Below, in pieces: positions 8,304 to 17,594 of a DNA stretch of 64,000 bases. The position numbers and the translations under genes were made by a program. A model generated the notes under the pieces. It did not search any database. It was not told the DNA's origin and saw only the letters and a list, made by a program, of their open reading frames with translations. This stretch comes from Desnuesiella massiliensis. GTDB taxonomy: Bacteria; Bacillota; Clostridia; Clostridiales; Clostridiaceae. The first letter of the stretch is position 1. Each line of letters begins with the position of its first letter. The stretch is from NCBI RefSeq assembly GCF_001403615.1, contig NZ_LN879454.1:310001-374000 (forward strand), given 5' to 3'.

Positions 8304-9104
8304 TCATATTGTAATTTTAGCAAAGCTCTCACCATCACCAAAGGACAGGGCAGGTTCTTCATTAAAGTAGCGAAGGGCTGTTATTATGTGAAAAGTAGCT
8401 ATGCCTAAGTCAATCTTTTTTAAGTTTTTAAGTCTTTCTATAGGTAGCAAGCCCTGATCTATAAACACTTCTATGGATTTAGTGGACACTTTAAATTTCC
8501 AAGGCTGAAGGTTTATAGCAGAGGGAGCTATTTGCGCTAGCTCTATGGCTTTTTGTATAGGGTCTGGACTTTTTGATAGCTCTTCAAAATTAGTTACTAT
8601 TTTAGAAAGAGGTTTTCTTTTTCTTGAATTAGCAGCTTTTTTAGCCATTTCTTCAGGATCACCGTTATAGCCTAAAGCTATCAAAGAAAATAATTTTTCA
8701 TTATCTTTTATAATCACTTCTTCTGGCAAATTTGATTTTTTAAAAGTACCGGCTACCCAGCAGCTGCCCACAGCTCTAGCTTCACATTCTAGCACTAGAT
8801 ATTCTCCTAGAAAACCAATAATAGTTTCAATGTTTTCTCTTTCAGTTTCACCTACTAGCATTAGATAGCTAGGAGCATTATTTATTTTTCCGTAGGAGCC
8901 TATAATACCTTTAAATACATCTTCTCCACTTTGATGAATTAAGCACACCTTAATGCCAGTGTTTAGGCTGTTCACATAATCCACCTTTTCCTTTATATAG
9001 CTATAGTCGTCCTTTGATAGAGGGTGTTTTTTATAGTTTCTTGCAGATATTCTGCTAAAGGCAGCAGAGTATAGGACTTCTGAATTAAAATTTAAATTTA
9101 ACAT
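8304..9104 (-). CDS. Nitroreductase-family flavoprotein
   Basis: 266 residues of the nitroreductase superfamily, close to the TM-nitroreductase group of duplicated halves. Visible features are the N-terminal SRISARNYKKHPLSKDD, which contributes to FMN binding, the segment ECEARAVGSCWVAGTF in the middle and IAPSAINLQPWKFKV in the second half. Such proteins use FMN and NAD(P)H to reduce nitro, quinone or related compounds in the cytoplasm, but the natural substrate is unknown. It follows the PL8 lyase gene by 26 bp and may be cotranscribed with it. GGTGG precedes the ATG. Confidence 0.8.
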   Translation of the reverse strand: MLNLNFNSEVLYSAAFSRISARNYKKHPLSKDDYSYIKEKVDYVNSLNTGIKVCLIHQSGEDVFKGIIGSYGKINNAPSYLMLVGETERENIETIIGFLGEYLVLECEARAVGSCWVAGTFKKSNLPEEVIIKDNEKLFSLIALGYNGDPEEMAKKAANSRKRKPLSKIVTNFEELSKSPDPIQKAIELAQIAPSAINLQPWKFKVSTKSIEVFIDQGLLPIERLKNLKKIDLGIATFHIITALRYFNEEPALSFGDGESFAKITI

Positions 9105-9130
9105 AGTTTCACCACCATATATAAATATTA

Positions 9131-11572
9131 TTATCTAAACCTCACATTAAAACTCTTCCCTCTAGCATTATTAACATTAACCTTAAGTTTTATAGTAGGG
9201 AAGGTTTGTAGTATCTCTACATTATCATCCTTAGATAAAATTCCCCTGCTGATTTTATTTAATTCTACTGTTATGAAGCCTTTATTTTTCATAGTGGGAT
9301 CTGAAATAGAAACTTCAGTGTAGCCAAAGGCATCTCTCACCATGATGGAAGCTTTTCTGTCTACGGTTATTATGTCCATTTTATGCACCTTGTCGTTCCA
9401 AAAGTTAGCTCCTATTATATTTAATCTATTTTCTTTAACGGCATGTACACTAGAGTCGTTGGCTAGTACTCTTATATCCGGATTTTTGGCATAGGCCTCT
9501 GTTTGTTCCTTTGTGCTGTTAGGAAGCAGCACGTAAGCATATTTTCCATCATAAGGCCTTATGCCATGGTTTAGCAAAAGAGTTAAATAGTTTCTTGTGA
9601 TAGAGTCCTTAGACTTATTAGAATTTATATCTTGCCAGGAGCCTGTTCTAGCTTCTCTTTTTATATTTATATTAGATTTATTAGGGAAATAATACCCTAT
9701 GCCAGTGTAAGTAGTATTGCCAGATAAGTGGGCCCAGGATATTCCCTGCATATTATAGTTTTTCCCTAAGGTATTAGATTGCTTAATACCATCTATAATA
9801 AATTGATTTTGATTATTATCTAAGATTTTGCGATTTTCTATGATGGTTTCAATAGGATTTTCACTGGAGCTGTTAATGCCTGAGCCTAGAGCTACTATTT
9901 CATTATCAAACATAAACCAGGATTTTTTTGCTTTTAAGTCCATACCTAAAATATTTTTACCCTGGGGAGATAGCTTATTTAATTGCATGCCAGCGGTACC
10001 ATAGGCGTTCTGTAGAATTGTACCTCCCACCCAGCTTTCTGGAGAAGAGAGAGCTGTGCCATCTCCAGCTTTTAGCATCCTTGTATCTATAGTAGTGCCA
10101 GGTAGTCTATAGGGGTCTACTGTAGGCCAGAAGCCTCCGGAGAATTGATCTAATTCATTGTATAGATAAGTCATACCATCCCCAGTATGGAAGCCTTTTA
10201 GATTCTCCCCATTCATATCTCCTTCATAAGCTCCAGTTCTTTCAGAGTACATGCTTATTGCAAAGGCATAATCCTCTCTTCTGTGAAGAAATTTGTCCAT
10301 GTTAGCAAAGTTAAAGGTACCTGTAGGCTCTTTATAGGGTTTAAGGGTCATATCTTTTAGTAATTCTTTAACCTCTGTTTTAAAATTTAGGTTTGTGGTG
10401 AAGGCTTTAACATCTCTATATTTATTAGAAATTATGATGTTTTTTATCATGGATCTGTAATAATCTCTAGTAATTTCTGGCATAGAAGGTATATAGTATA
10501 GAAGCAAAGGACTTATCACACCTATACCATAGCCAAAATCCTCTATTCCTCTAGAGATGGCTCTTCCATTTACCATATCCATCATCAAGCCTTTATATAT
10601 TAAGGGTTCAAAGGAGTTTTTTATAAGTTTATATAGACTATTGGCATCTGCTTCATCCAGGGACCAACTGCTGTCTTTTAGAAGATAGAGCATTTCACCC
10701 ATACCCTCTAGCAGCACAGCACCATAAGTTCCTGTATAAGGTATGTTGCCGTGTTGAATAAAGGAACCATCCTCATAAAAGCCATCCCCTTTAGTTACTA
10801 ATTGAAGAGCTGGTTTTAAGGCATTCTTTGCAATATTTAGCTCCCAGGGATCTTTTGTAAGGATTGCTCTTAGGGCTACAACCTTGCATAGGTCTACCCT
10901 ATTAGCACCGGTGGATTCATACTGCCCCTTCCATAGCTTGTAGGGAGAAGAAACATAAGCTTTTGTAATGTCTGTATATTTTTTGATTTTTTCGTAGGGA
11001 AGATAATCATAAAGCAATACCATTATATTATTTAGCAGCTGAGGAGCTCCAACCTCCCACTCCCACCAGTTGCCATAGTAGTTACTAGAATTATAACGAT
11101 TATTGCTCATCCAATCTAAGCCGTAGATTATGTCTTTTAATAAGTCTTTATTACCTTTTAGATAAGAGCCTTTAATCATAAAGGCCTTAGACATTTCTAA
11201 GAGATTTCTATAGCTGAGACTAATATGAGCGGCATTTGTTGTACTGGAAGCATTGAGCCATAAGTAGTTTCTATTATATTCTTTATTCATGGACTTCCAT
11301 AAACTATCAGCATTTTTTGCTAAGGAATCTATAGAGCCCTTAATTTCCTTATCATATATATCTATATTAATATCTAAAGGTATAAGAGTAGTCATCCATT
11401 TTTTTATCAACAAATCATAATTATCTTCACTTATTTTGGCGCTGACTTTTTGAGAAAGATCATTTTCAGAATTGTATAATTTATATTTAAAGCCTAGATT
11501 TTCAAGTATAATAAAGGTGGAAAAAAACAAGCATAGAGCTATTCTTGCTGTAATCTTAAGTGCACTTTTCAT
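9131..11572 (-). CDS. Secreted polysaccharide lyase family 8 (hyaluronate lyase-like)
   Basis: 813 residues. A signal peptide is visible (MKSALKITARIALCLFF). The alpha-toroid catalytic domain follows (about 40-390), with the PL8 marks NWWEWEVGAPQLL, TGANRVDLCKV, GSFIQHGNIPYTGTYG (catalytic His and Tyr region) and MVNGRAISR (catalytic Arg). Then come the beta-sandwich domains, including SERTGAYEGDMNGEN and FWPTVDPYRLPGTTID. PL8 enzymes cleave hyaluronan, chondroitin or xanthan by beta-elimination to unsaturated sugars. The length is in the family range and no anchor is seen, so it should be released. AAAGGAGG precedes the start. No unsaturated glucuronyl hydrolase is nearby. Confidence 0.88.
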   Translation of the reverse strand: MKSALKITARIALCLFFSTFIILENLGFKYKLYNSENDLSQKVSAKISEDNYDLLIKKWMTTLIPLDINIDIYDKEIKGSIDSLAKNADSLWKSMNKEYNRNYLWLNASSTTNAAHISLSYRNLLEMSKAFMIKGSYLKGNKDLLKDIIYGLDWMSNNRYNSSNYYGNWWEWEVGAPQLLNNIMVLLYDYLPYEKIKKYTDITKAYVSSPYKLWKGQYESTGANRVDLCKVVALRAILTKDPWELNIAKNALKPALQLVTKGDGFYEDGSFIQHGNIPYTGTYGAVLLEGMGEMLYLLKDSSWSLDEADANSLYKLIKNSFEPLIYKGLMMDMVNGRAISRGIEDFGYGIGVISPLLLYYIPSMPEITRDYYRSMIKNIIISNKYRDVKAFTTNLNFKTEVKELLKDMTLKPYKEPTGTFNFANMDKFLHRREDYAFAISMYSERTGAYEGDMNGENLKGFHTGDGMTYLYNELDQFSGGFWPTVDPYRLPGTTIDTRMLKAGDGTALSSPESWVGGTILQNAYGTAGMQLNKLSPQGKNILGMDLKAKKSWFMFDNEIVALGSGINSSSENPIETIIENRKILDNNQNQFIIDGIKQSNTLGKNYNMQGISWAHLSGNTTYTGIGYYFPNKSNINIKREARTGSWQDINSNKSKDSITRNYLTLLLNHGIRPYDGKYAYVLLPNSTKEQTEAYAKNPDIRVLANDSSVHAVKENRLNIIGANFWNDKVHKMDIITVDRKASIMVRDAFGYTEVSISDPTMKNKGFITVELNKISRGILSKDDNVEILQTFPTIKLKVNVNNARGKSFNVRFR

Positions 11573-11592
11573 ACAAATCCTCCTTTGTTATT

Positions 11593-11696
11593 TATAGGGT
11601 TTCTATATCGAAACTTAACTTATACATGTTCCCAAATGACATCTTTAAGTCATTATGGTGCATATATAAGTTAATAGTTGAGTTAGAAACGCTATA
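11593..11696. repeat. Family B palindromic repeat, copy 1 (MITE-like)
   Basis: A 104-bp element with imperfect ends TATAGGGTTTC / GAAACGCTATA and an internal hairpin between the arms AACTTATACATG and CATATATAAGTT. It is in tandem with copy 2 and shares the TATA bases at 11693-11696 with it. Further copies are at 27585, 37424, 41729 and 60307. Confidence 0.8.
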
Positions 11697-11798
11697 TAGG
11701 GTTTCTGTATCGGAACTTAACCCATAAATGTTCCCAAGTTGTATCTTTACGCCATTATGGTGTATGTACAAGCAAATAGCTGAAGTGGTTTCTCTATA
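11695..11798. repeat. Family B palindromic repeat, copy 2 (tandem)
   Basis: Also 104 bp and aligned end to end with copy 1, but more diverged in the central arms (ACCCATAAATG / TGTATGTACAAG). Sharing of the TATA junction suggests insertion of one unit at the end of the other. The rest of the 11573-12037 gap is AT-rich and presumably holds the promoter of the ABC operon at 12038; no clear -35 was found. Confidence 0.75.
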
Positions 11799-12037
11799 TG
11801 GTGAAGTTAATGGAAACATAGGTATGATGAACGTCCTATTGGAAATGTTTATATAATAAATTCTATAGTATTCTTAATATTGTAGCAATACAAAAGCTTG
11901 AACTGGTATGAATTTTATGTATTTGAATAAAAAGTAAATTGTATATTTAACTTTTATTATATAAGTATAATAAAGTATAATTAACTTATTATGTCTATAA
12001 TTATAGTAAAAGCATATAAGAGAGATGAGGTGCTTCA

Positions 12038-12961
12038 ATGAACCATAATATTTTAGAAGTTAATAATCTCACAAAATATTTTGGTAAGAGAAAGGTTATT
12101 AATGAAATAAGCTTAAAGGTACAAAAGGGGGATATATACGGCTTTTTAGGTCAAAATGGCTCTGGGAAAACCACTACTATCAGGATGCTTTTAAATCTTA
12201 TACATTCAGATGGTGGTACTATAAAAATAAAGAATTTTGATGTAAAAAAGGATTTTCGTAAGGCTATTGAATCCGTGGGTGCTATAGTGGAAACCCCTAA
12301 GTTTTATTCTTATTTATCAGGAAGAAAAAATTTAGAATTGATGGCAAATCTCGTGCCTAATATAGATGAGGATAGAGTAGAGCAGGTATTAGAAATGGTT
12401 GGGCTGCTAAATAGGGCAAAGGATAAAGTAAAAACTTATTCCTTAGGCATGAAGCAAAGGTTAGGAGTAGCTAACGCTTTATTAAATAATCCAGAGCTTA
12501 TAATACTGGATGAGCCTACCAATGGCTTGGATCCTCAAGGCATGAAGGAAATAAGAGAGATGATAGTGGATTTATCTAAAAATCAAAATATTACTTTCTT
12601 CATATCTACTCATCTTCTTCATGAAGTAGAACAAATATGCAATAGAGTATCCATTCTTCATCAAGGCAGCATAGTTATAGAAGGAGAAGTTAAGGATCTA
12701 CTCAATAAAGATTTTGAAACCATTGAAATACATACTAAGCATATAGATAGAGCTTTAGAAGAGGTAGGAAAGCTGCATTTTGTTAAGAGTTCTAAGGAGT
12801 TTGATGGGGGTATAAAACTGGATATAGAAAAGGGCTATAGCTCTGAATTAAACAGTTGTTTAGTATCAAGGGATATAGAGGTTAGTTATATAATTCCTCA
12901 AAAACAGTCTCTAGAATCCTTTTTCATAGATAGCATCAAAGGAGGTAAGCAGCTTGATTAA
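12038..12961 (+). CDS. ABC transporter ATP-binding protein (BcrA-like)
   Basis: 307 residues. Walker A GQNGSGKTTT near residue 40, signature YSLGMKQRLG, Walker B LIILDEPTNGLDPQG and the switch histidine in STHLLHEVEQ are intact. The YSLGMKQR signature and the C-terminal extension place it with bacitracin- and lantibiotic-immunity type ATPases. GAGGTG precedes the ATG. It overlaps the permease gene by 8 bp, and the NUDIX gene follows in the same operon. Confidence 0.92.
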   Translation: MNHNILEVNNLTKYFGKRKVINEISLKVQKGDIYGFLGQNGSGKTTTIRMLLNLIHSDGGTIKIKNFDVKKDFRKAIESVGAIVETPKFYSYLSGRKNLELMANLVPNIDEDRVEQVLEMVGLLNRAKDKVKTYSLGMKQRLGVANALLNNPELIILDEPTNGLDPQGMKEIREMIVDLSKNQNITFFISTHLLHEVEQICNRVSILHQGSIVIEGEVKDLLNKDFETIEIHTKHIDRALEEVGKLHFVKSSKEFDGGIKLDIEKGYSSELNSCLVSRDIEVSYIIPQKQSLESFFIDSIKGGKQLD

Positions 12962-13781
12962 TATTTTATTTAATGAAGTATATAAAGTATTTGCACGTAA
13001 AAAGATATATATATTCATGGCTGTTATTGGAATTATATCTATATTTATAGCTATTAGTACCTTAGCCACTAATAATATGTTTAATTCAGGGAATCTAAAT
13101 CAAAGTGCGGAAATGGCTCAAAATGAAGCCTTTATGGAGCTCGGGGTTAATGGGCAGTCCTTCCCTATAAATTTACTGGATAGCTTAGCGGGATTAGTCC
13201 TTCCTATTATGATTATAATACTGGTAGCAGATATAGTAACCAGTGAATATACCGATGGATCTCTAAAGCTTTCCTTACTTCGTCAGGTATCAAGAGCTGA
13301 GCTATTGCTTGGTAAGGTAGGTGCCTTAGCCTTAACTTTGATGATCTTAATTCTATATATAATGCTATTAGGATATATTTTAGGCGCAATTTTATTAGGC
13401 TGGGGAAACAGCTTAATGCTTAAGGGGGTAGAGCTATCACCGGCCTATGGAGTGATGTTCACATTATTAGTATATTCTCTTTCCTTGCTTCCATTGCTGT
13501 CCTTCGGCATGATTATTTTGCTGCTAGCAGTGGCCTTTAGCAATGAGGGAACTGTGGTAGGCACGGGAGTAGCACTGCTTATTATGCTTTCTGTGGCAAA
13601 CCAGATATTTCATAAGCTGTCACCATTTTTTATAAATAACTATTTTAATATATATAATTTAGCCACCTCTAACTTAGGACTACCGCACTTAATCTTCGGT
13701 GTTTTCGTAGTATTAGTTGAAGGTTTGATATTTTATATATTAAGTTTAGTGGTGTTTAAAAGGAAGGATATATTGCTATGA
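12954..13781 (+). CDS. ABC-2 type transporter permease
   Basis: 275 residues with about six membrane helices: one near the N-terminus, a long outer loop (about 40-80), then five. The conserved EYTDGSLKLSLLRQVSR coupling segment matches the EYSNGT... element of lantibiotic-immunity permeases. The start is a TTG seven bases after AAAGGAGG, inside the end of the ATPase gene. Partner of the preceding ATPase in an exporter of unknown substrate, possibly a peptide antibiotic. Confidence 0.85.
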   Translation: MINILFNEVYKVFARKKIYIFMAVIGIISIFIAISTLATNNMFNSGNLNQSAEMAQNEAFMELGVNGQSFPINLLDSLAGLVLPIMIIILVADIVTSEYTDGSLKLSLLRQVSRAELLLGKVGALALTLMILILYIMLLGYILGAILLGWGNSLMLKGVELSPAYGVMFTLLVYSLSLLPLLSFGMIILLLAVAFSNEGTVVGTGVALLIMLSVANQIFHKLSPFFINNYFNIYNLATSNLGLPHLIFGVFVVLVEGLIFYILSLVVFKRKDILL

Positions 13782-14245
13782 GTTATGTAGAGGAATTGAG
13801 AAAGCTAGTGGGACATAGACCACTTATCCTAGTAGGCTCAGTGGTTATTATAATGGATGAGGAAAATAGAATACTGCTTCAAAGGAGAAATTCACCCCCT
13901 AAGCTATGGGGATTACCTGGGGGACTTATGGAGCTGGGAGAATCCACGGAAGAAACTGCTAGAAGGGAAGTCATGGAGGAAACTGGATTAACTGTTGGTA
14001 ATCTAAAGCTCATTGATATATTCTCTGGAGCAGAGAATTTTTTAAAACTTCCTAATGGAGACGAGTTTTATTCCGTTACTGCTGCTTATTATACTAAAGA
14101 AGTAAGTGGAAAGCTTAAAATAGATGAAAGTGAATCTCTAGGCTTTGAGTATATAAGTATATATGAGTTACCAGAAAATATGGTAAAGAGCCATAGAAGA
14201 ATGATAGAAAAATTTTTATCCTTACAAAACTGTAATGAAAAATGA
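13778..14245 (+). CDS. NUDIX hydrolase
   Basis: 155 residues. The NUDIX box is complete: GGLMELGESTEETARREV continuing MEETGL, giving G-x5-E-x7-REVxEExGL, with metal-binding glutamates present. NUDIX enzymes hydrolyse nucleoside diphosphates linked to another group; this small one could act on nucleotides, ADP-ribose-like compounds or damaged precursors. It overlaps the permease stop by 4 bp (ATGA), so it is in the ABC operon, though a functional link is not obvious. Confidence 0.9.
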   Translation: MSYVEELRKLVGHRPLILVGSVVIIMDEENRILLQRRNSPPKLWGLPGGLMELGESTEETARREVMEETGLTVGNLKLIDIFSGAENFLKLPNGDEFYSVTAAYYTKEVSGKLKIDESESLGFEYISIYELPENMVKSHRRMIEKFLSLQNCNEK

Positions 14246-14334
14246 AGCAAATGTAATTTAGATAAATGGTTCAAATAACTCTAAACCGCTATAATAATAT
14301 TGTAAGATGAATTAAGCAATAAAATCTTAATTGA

Positions 14335-14442
14335 TATAGGAGGCTGTGAAAAAAGGTGTTCTATAGGTTTCCCTACACCGCGCGTGGAGCTCCACGAGCG
14401 GCCCGTGAAAAAGAACACCTATGATTTTCACATCCTCCTATA
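14335..14442. repeat. Family A palindromic repeat, copy 2
   Basis: A 108-bp inverse-oriented copy of the element at 751, with ends TATAGGAGG / CCTCCTATA and a GC-rich core containing GAGCTC. It lies between the NUDIX gene and a small open frame. Confidence 0.85.
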
Positions 14443-14470
14443 GATAGATTAAATTAGAGGAGTGGTTTAG

Positions 14471-14623
14471 ATGTTAAAGAGATTATTTGAAAAGGTACAA
14501 AACATGTTTGAAGCAACTGAAAATGATATAGAGATTATAGATAACGTATTTGAAATGGATGAAAAGTATGCTTTAGAGGCTTCTAACAATTTGTTTTCAA
14601 TGCAAAATAGCTTAGCGGTATAG
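14471..14623 (+). CDS. Small hypothetical protein, 50 residues
   Basis: An ATG follows GAGGAGTGG at a good distance and opens a 50-codon frame (MLKRLFEKVQNMFEA..., ending NSLAV). The product is acidic and probably helical, with no membrane segment, and no family is recognised. A strong terminator at 14678 follows. The ribosome site and terminator make a real small gene likely, but coding is not proven. Confidence 0.5.
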   Translation: MLKRLFEKVQNMFEATENDIEIIDNVFEMDEKYALEASNNLFSMQNSLAV

Positions 14624-14677
14624 TTAGAGGATAATTATGTTTGGTAGAAACTATAATCATAAATTAATATACAATAG

Positions 14678-14720
14678 AAAAAGCTTTAGTTAGAAAATTT
14701 TCTTTCTGAAGCTTTTTTTT
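14678..14720 (+). terminator. Rho-independent terminator
   Basis: AAAAAGCTTTAGTTAGAAAA pairs, with a few mismatches, with TTTTCTTTCTGAAGCTTTTT and runs into eight Ts. It ends the small-protein transcript. Confidence 0.75.
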
Positions 14721-14969
14721 ATGATGCATTATTAGCATTTTGCCTCAAATTAACGTAAAAAAAGTGATATTGAGTATTCCATTTAATATAATTTGATATA
14801 TAATATAATTGAAATATAAAGATTTCGTAAAAAGATAAAATGCACAAAATGTAAACGTTTTATTTTGTAGGAATAGCTCAAAATTTTTATAATTATGGAC
14901 TAGGCCTTAATTATGGGGTATAGTACAATTAGTTAACTTTAATTTTAAAGTTTTTGCAGGAGGTTTATG

Positions 14970-16112
14970 ATGAAGGTAAAGTCGCCCACAAATGTTCCTT
15001 ATTGCAATCTAGGTATTATCGCATTAGAAAGCAGTGCGGAGCTTGGACACAAGATTAATCAACTACTGATTAGAAAAAGGGAAGGCAGCCCTTATAATGC
15101 TGGAGGAGAGGATAATTCTTTCTTGGTAAACGTAAATGAAATACGTTTTTCTAATGGGGAAGGAAAGCTGGTATTAGAGGATACCGTAAGAGGTAAAGAT
15201 GTATACATACTATGCGATGTAGGAAATTACAGCTGTACATATAAGATGTTTGGATATGAAAACCACAAGAGCCCGGATGATCACTTTCAAGACATAAAAA
15301 GGGTTTTATCTGCTATTGGTGGTAAGGCTAAAAGAATAACAGTTATAATGCCTATGCTATATGCCAGCAGGCAGCATAGAAGAAAGGGCAGAGAGTCTTT
15401 AGATTGTGCTATAGCACTTCAAGAGTTAGAGAGACTAGGGGTAGATGATATCATAACCTTTGATGTTCATGATCCTAATGTGCAGAATGCAATACCTTTA
15501 ATATCTTTTGACAATTTATATCCTACCTATGAGATTGTAAAAACTGTTTTAAGAGAAGAACAAGACTTGTTAGTAGATAAAAATAAGATGATAGTAATAA
15601 GCCCAGACACAGGAGCTATGGATAGAGCTATTTATTATTCCAGCGTCCTTGGATTAGATATAGGGTTGTTCTATAAGAGAAGAGATCATTCCACTGTAGT
15701 TAACGGAAAGAATCCTATAGTTCAACATGAATATATAGGTAGGGATGTTGAAGGACAAGATATACTCATTGTGGACGACATGATTGCTTCAGGGGAGTCC
15801 GTATTTGACATAGTAAGAGAGTTAAAAAAGAGAAAAGCAAATAATATATTTGTATCCGCTACCTTTGCTTTATTTACAGAAGGTATTCAAAAGTTTAATA
15901 GATTTTATGAAGAAGGTCTAATTAAGAGAGTTTATTCTACCAATTTAACTTATATTCCAGAAGAGGTAAAAAGGGCGGCCTGGTTTAGAGAAGTGGATAT
16001 GTCTGAATTCATAGCTAATATTATAGATTATTTAAATCATGATAAATCTATTTCACCTTTACTAGATGCTACTAGCGGAATAAAGGAACTTATAAGTCAG
16101 AGAAATAAATAA
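14970..16112 (+). CDS. prs: Ribose-phosphate pyrophosphokinase, long clostridial type
   Basis: 380 residues. It makes PRPP from ribose 5-phosphate and ATP for purine, pyrimidine, histidine and NAD synthesis. The PRPP-binding loop DILIVDDMIASGES is clear, as are the catalytic-flap region YASRQHRRKGRESLD and DVHDPNVQNAIP, the counterpart of the D-L-H-A metal/ribose segment. It is about 60 residues longer than standard Prs (about 315), with extra sequence at the N-terminus and in the middle; many clostridia carry such a second form. ATGATG occurs at 14967; the second ATG (14970) is better spaced from AGGAGG. It is monocistronic with its own terminator. Confidence 0.85.
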   Translation: MKVKSPTNVPYCNLGIIALESSAELGHKINQLLIRKREGSPYNAGGEDNSFLVNVNEIRFSNGEGKLVLEDTVRGKDVYILCDVGNYSCTYKMFGYENHKSPDDHFQDIKRVLSAIGGKAKRITVIMPMLYASRQHRRKGRESLDCAIALQELERLGVDDIITFDVHDPNVQNAIPLISFDNLYPTYEIVKTVLREEQDLLVDKNKMIVISPDTGAMDRAIYYSSVLGLDIGLFYKRRDHSTVVNGKNPIVQHEYIGRDVEGQDILIVDDMIASGESVFDIVRELKKRKANNIFVSATFALFTEGIQKFNRFYEEGLIKRVYSTNLTYIPEEVKRAAWFREVDMSEFIANIIDYLNHDKSISPLLDATSGIKELISQRNK

Positions 16113-16115
16113 AAG

Positions 16116-16157
16116 AATCCCCTTTAGCCAGAGAAGCGCAGCTAAAGGGGATTTTTT
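16116..16157. terminator. Bidirectional terminator (prs / patatin)
   Basis: AATCCCCTTTAGC and GCTAAAGGGGATT form a perfect 13-bp stem with a 12-base loop, followed by T6 on the plus strand. It separates two convergent genes. Confidence 0.88.
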
Positions 16158-17067
16158 ATATCATCCTGTGATTTCGTACATAAGCACTGAAGCTCCAGTT
16201 AGTGAGAAAGTTTTCTGTGGAGCTATAGCCTTCATTAAAAAGCTTAAGACTAGTCTCCTTAGAGATATCAAAGTCTGTAGTTTTTACCCCTAAGGTAGGA
16301 ATATATATGGTTCTCACTCTATCCTTTTCTCTTATGTAAATATCTTCCTTGCGGTTTAGCATGGTTGAAACTATATCTAAGGAGTAAGAAAAAATATCGT
16401 TTTTGCCTTGAGAGGTTAAACTTTGCCCCTCACCTATAAGGTTAAAGCCAAGGGTCGGCCAGCGTGGAATACCTTTTATATCAAAAATCCATATAGGATA
16501 ATTACTGAGAAGCCCACCATCTACTATAAAGCTTACTCCATCTTTGTAGTAAAGCTTGTAAGGCTCAAAGTAGAAGGGGATGGAAGTACTCATCCTCACT
16601 GCCTTTGCAATATCAAACTCCATAGGATCTAAGCCATAGTTTTTTAGATCATCTGGCAGTATAAGCATCTCATGTCTGGTGATATCTGAAGCTATAATTT
16701 TTAATTTAGATTCCCCCTTTACACTTACGTCTTTAAATTTAAGCTTTCCCTTTTTAGAGAGCAATTCCCTAAGCCACTGCTCTATATAATCGTTAGTGTG
16801 AATGCCTTTATTCTTAAGTAATCCATATAATTTATATACTTTTATAGATTTTTTATTGTTTATGAAGCGCCTAAAATCTGTATTAAGCATTATGTTTTTT
16901 ATCTCCTTACCAGTGTAACCAACGGCTAATAAAGCGGCTATTACAGAGCCTGCAGAAGTTCCGGCAAATCGTTCAAAGCTGTAGTTTTTTTCTTCAAGAC
17001 AGCAGATAGAGCCTACAAAAGCCATACCTTTAACTCCTCCACCTTCAAAAACAGCATCTATTTTCAT
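16156..17067 (-). CDS. Patatin-like phospholipase
   Basis: 303 residues. Patatin motifs are all present: the oxyanion loop GGGVKG (residues 9-14), the nucleophile elbow GTSAGS (Ser near 39) and the catalytic aspartate in DGGLLSNYP. The enzyme is expected to be a serine/aspartate-dyad acyl hydrolase acting on phospholipids. No signal peptide is seen, so it is probably cytoplasmic. The start follows GAGGTG. It is monocistronic and convergent with prs. Confidence 0.9.
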   Translation of the reverse strand: MKIDAVFEGGGVKGMAFVGSICCLEEKNYSFERFAGTSAGSVIAALLAVGYTGKEIKNIMLNTDFRRFINNKKSIKVYKLYGLLKNKGIHTNDYIEQWLRELLSKKGKLKFKDVSVKGESKLKIIASDITRHEMLILPDDLKNYGLDPMEFDIAKAVRMSTSIPFYFEPYKLYYKDGVSFIVDGGLLSNYPIWIFDIKGIPRWPTLGFNLIGEGQSLTSQGKNDIFSYSLDIVSTMLNRKEDIYIREKDRVRTIYIPTLGVKTTDFDISKETSLKLFNEGYSSTENFLTNWSFSAYVRNHRMI

Positions 17068-17242
17068 AAAACACCTCAGATTATTTATTATAGTTATAAG
17101 GTATGAATTTTTTTATGATTTAGTTACTTTAATCAATGCATCAATTTACAATTGAGGATATCTTCTTATATTACATTATTGGAGTATAGTTAAAAAAATT
17201 TGAGGAATATTAATAACCAAATAATTAAGGAGGTACAAAATA

Positions 17243-17440
17243 ATGGCAAATGCTAAAATTCAAGTACTTGACAATGCGCCACTTATTGTAAAAGGTGAAG
17301 TAGAATTACTCGATGGGGAAGGTAAGGTTATTGAAACTGCTTCTGAACTTCATCTATGCAGGTGCGGCTTATCAAAAAATAAACCATATTGCGACGGTTC
17401 TCATCAAGGAAAATTTGAAAGTAAAGTGCGTGCAAAATAA
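17243..17440 (+). CDS. CDGSH iron-sulfur protein
   Basis: 65 residues carrying one CDGSH motif, CRCGLSKNKPYCDGSH, whose three Cys and one His bind a 2Fe-2S cluster. Small single-motif CDGSH proteins are soluble in bacteria and their function is poorly known (redox or cluster transfer). AAGGAGG precedes the ATG. It stands alone, with a terminator downstream. Confidence 0.92.
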   Translation: MANAKIQVLDNAPLIVKGEVELLDGEGKVIETASELHLCRCGLSKNKPYCDGSHQGKFESKVRAK

Positions 17441-17456
17441 TATTAATTTACTTTAA

Positions 17457-17504
17457 AATAGGCCATCTTCAAATAATTTAAAAGTCACTTGAAGATGGTC
17501 TATT
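17457..17504 (+). terminator. Terminator after the CDGSH gene
   Basis: AATAGGCCATCTTCAA and TTGAAGATGGTCTATT form a 16-bp stem with one G-T-type mismatch. The following sequence is T-rich. Confidence 0.75.
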
Positions 17505-17594
17505 TATTATGAAGAATATGTCTATATTTCATTTCAAGCTATTATAACTAATTGAATATCCATCAACGAGTTAGTATATATATTTTTATAAGCC

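Noticed and set aside
11592..11819. 75-codon minus-strand frame
   Set aside because: It is made entirely of the two tandem family B repeats; the internal similarity of the peptide mirrors the DNA repeat.
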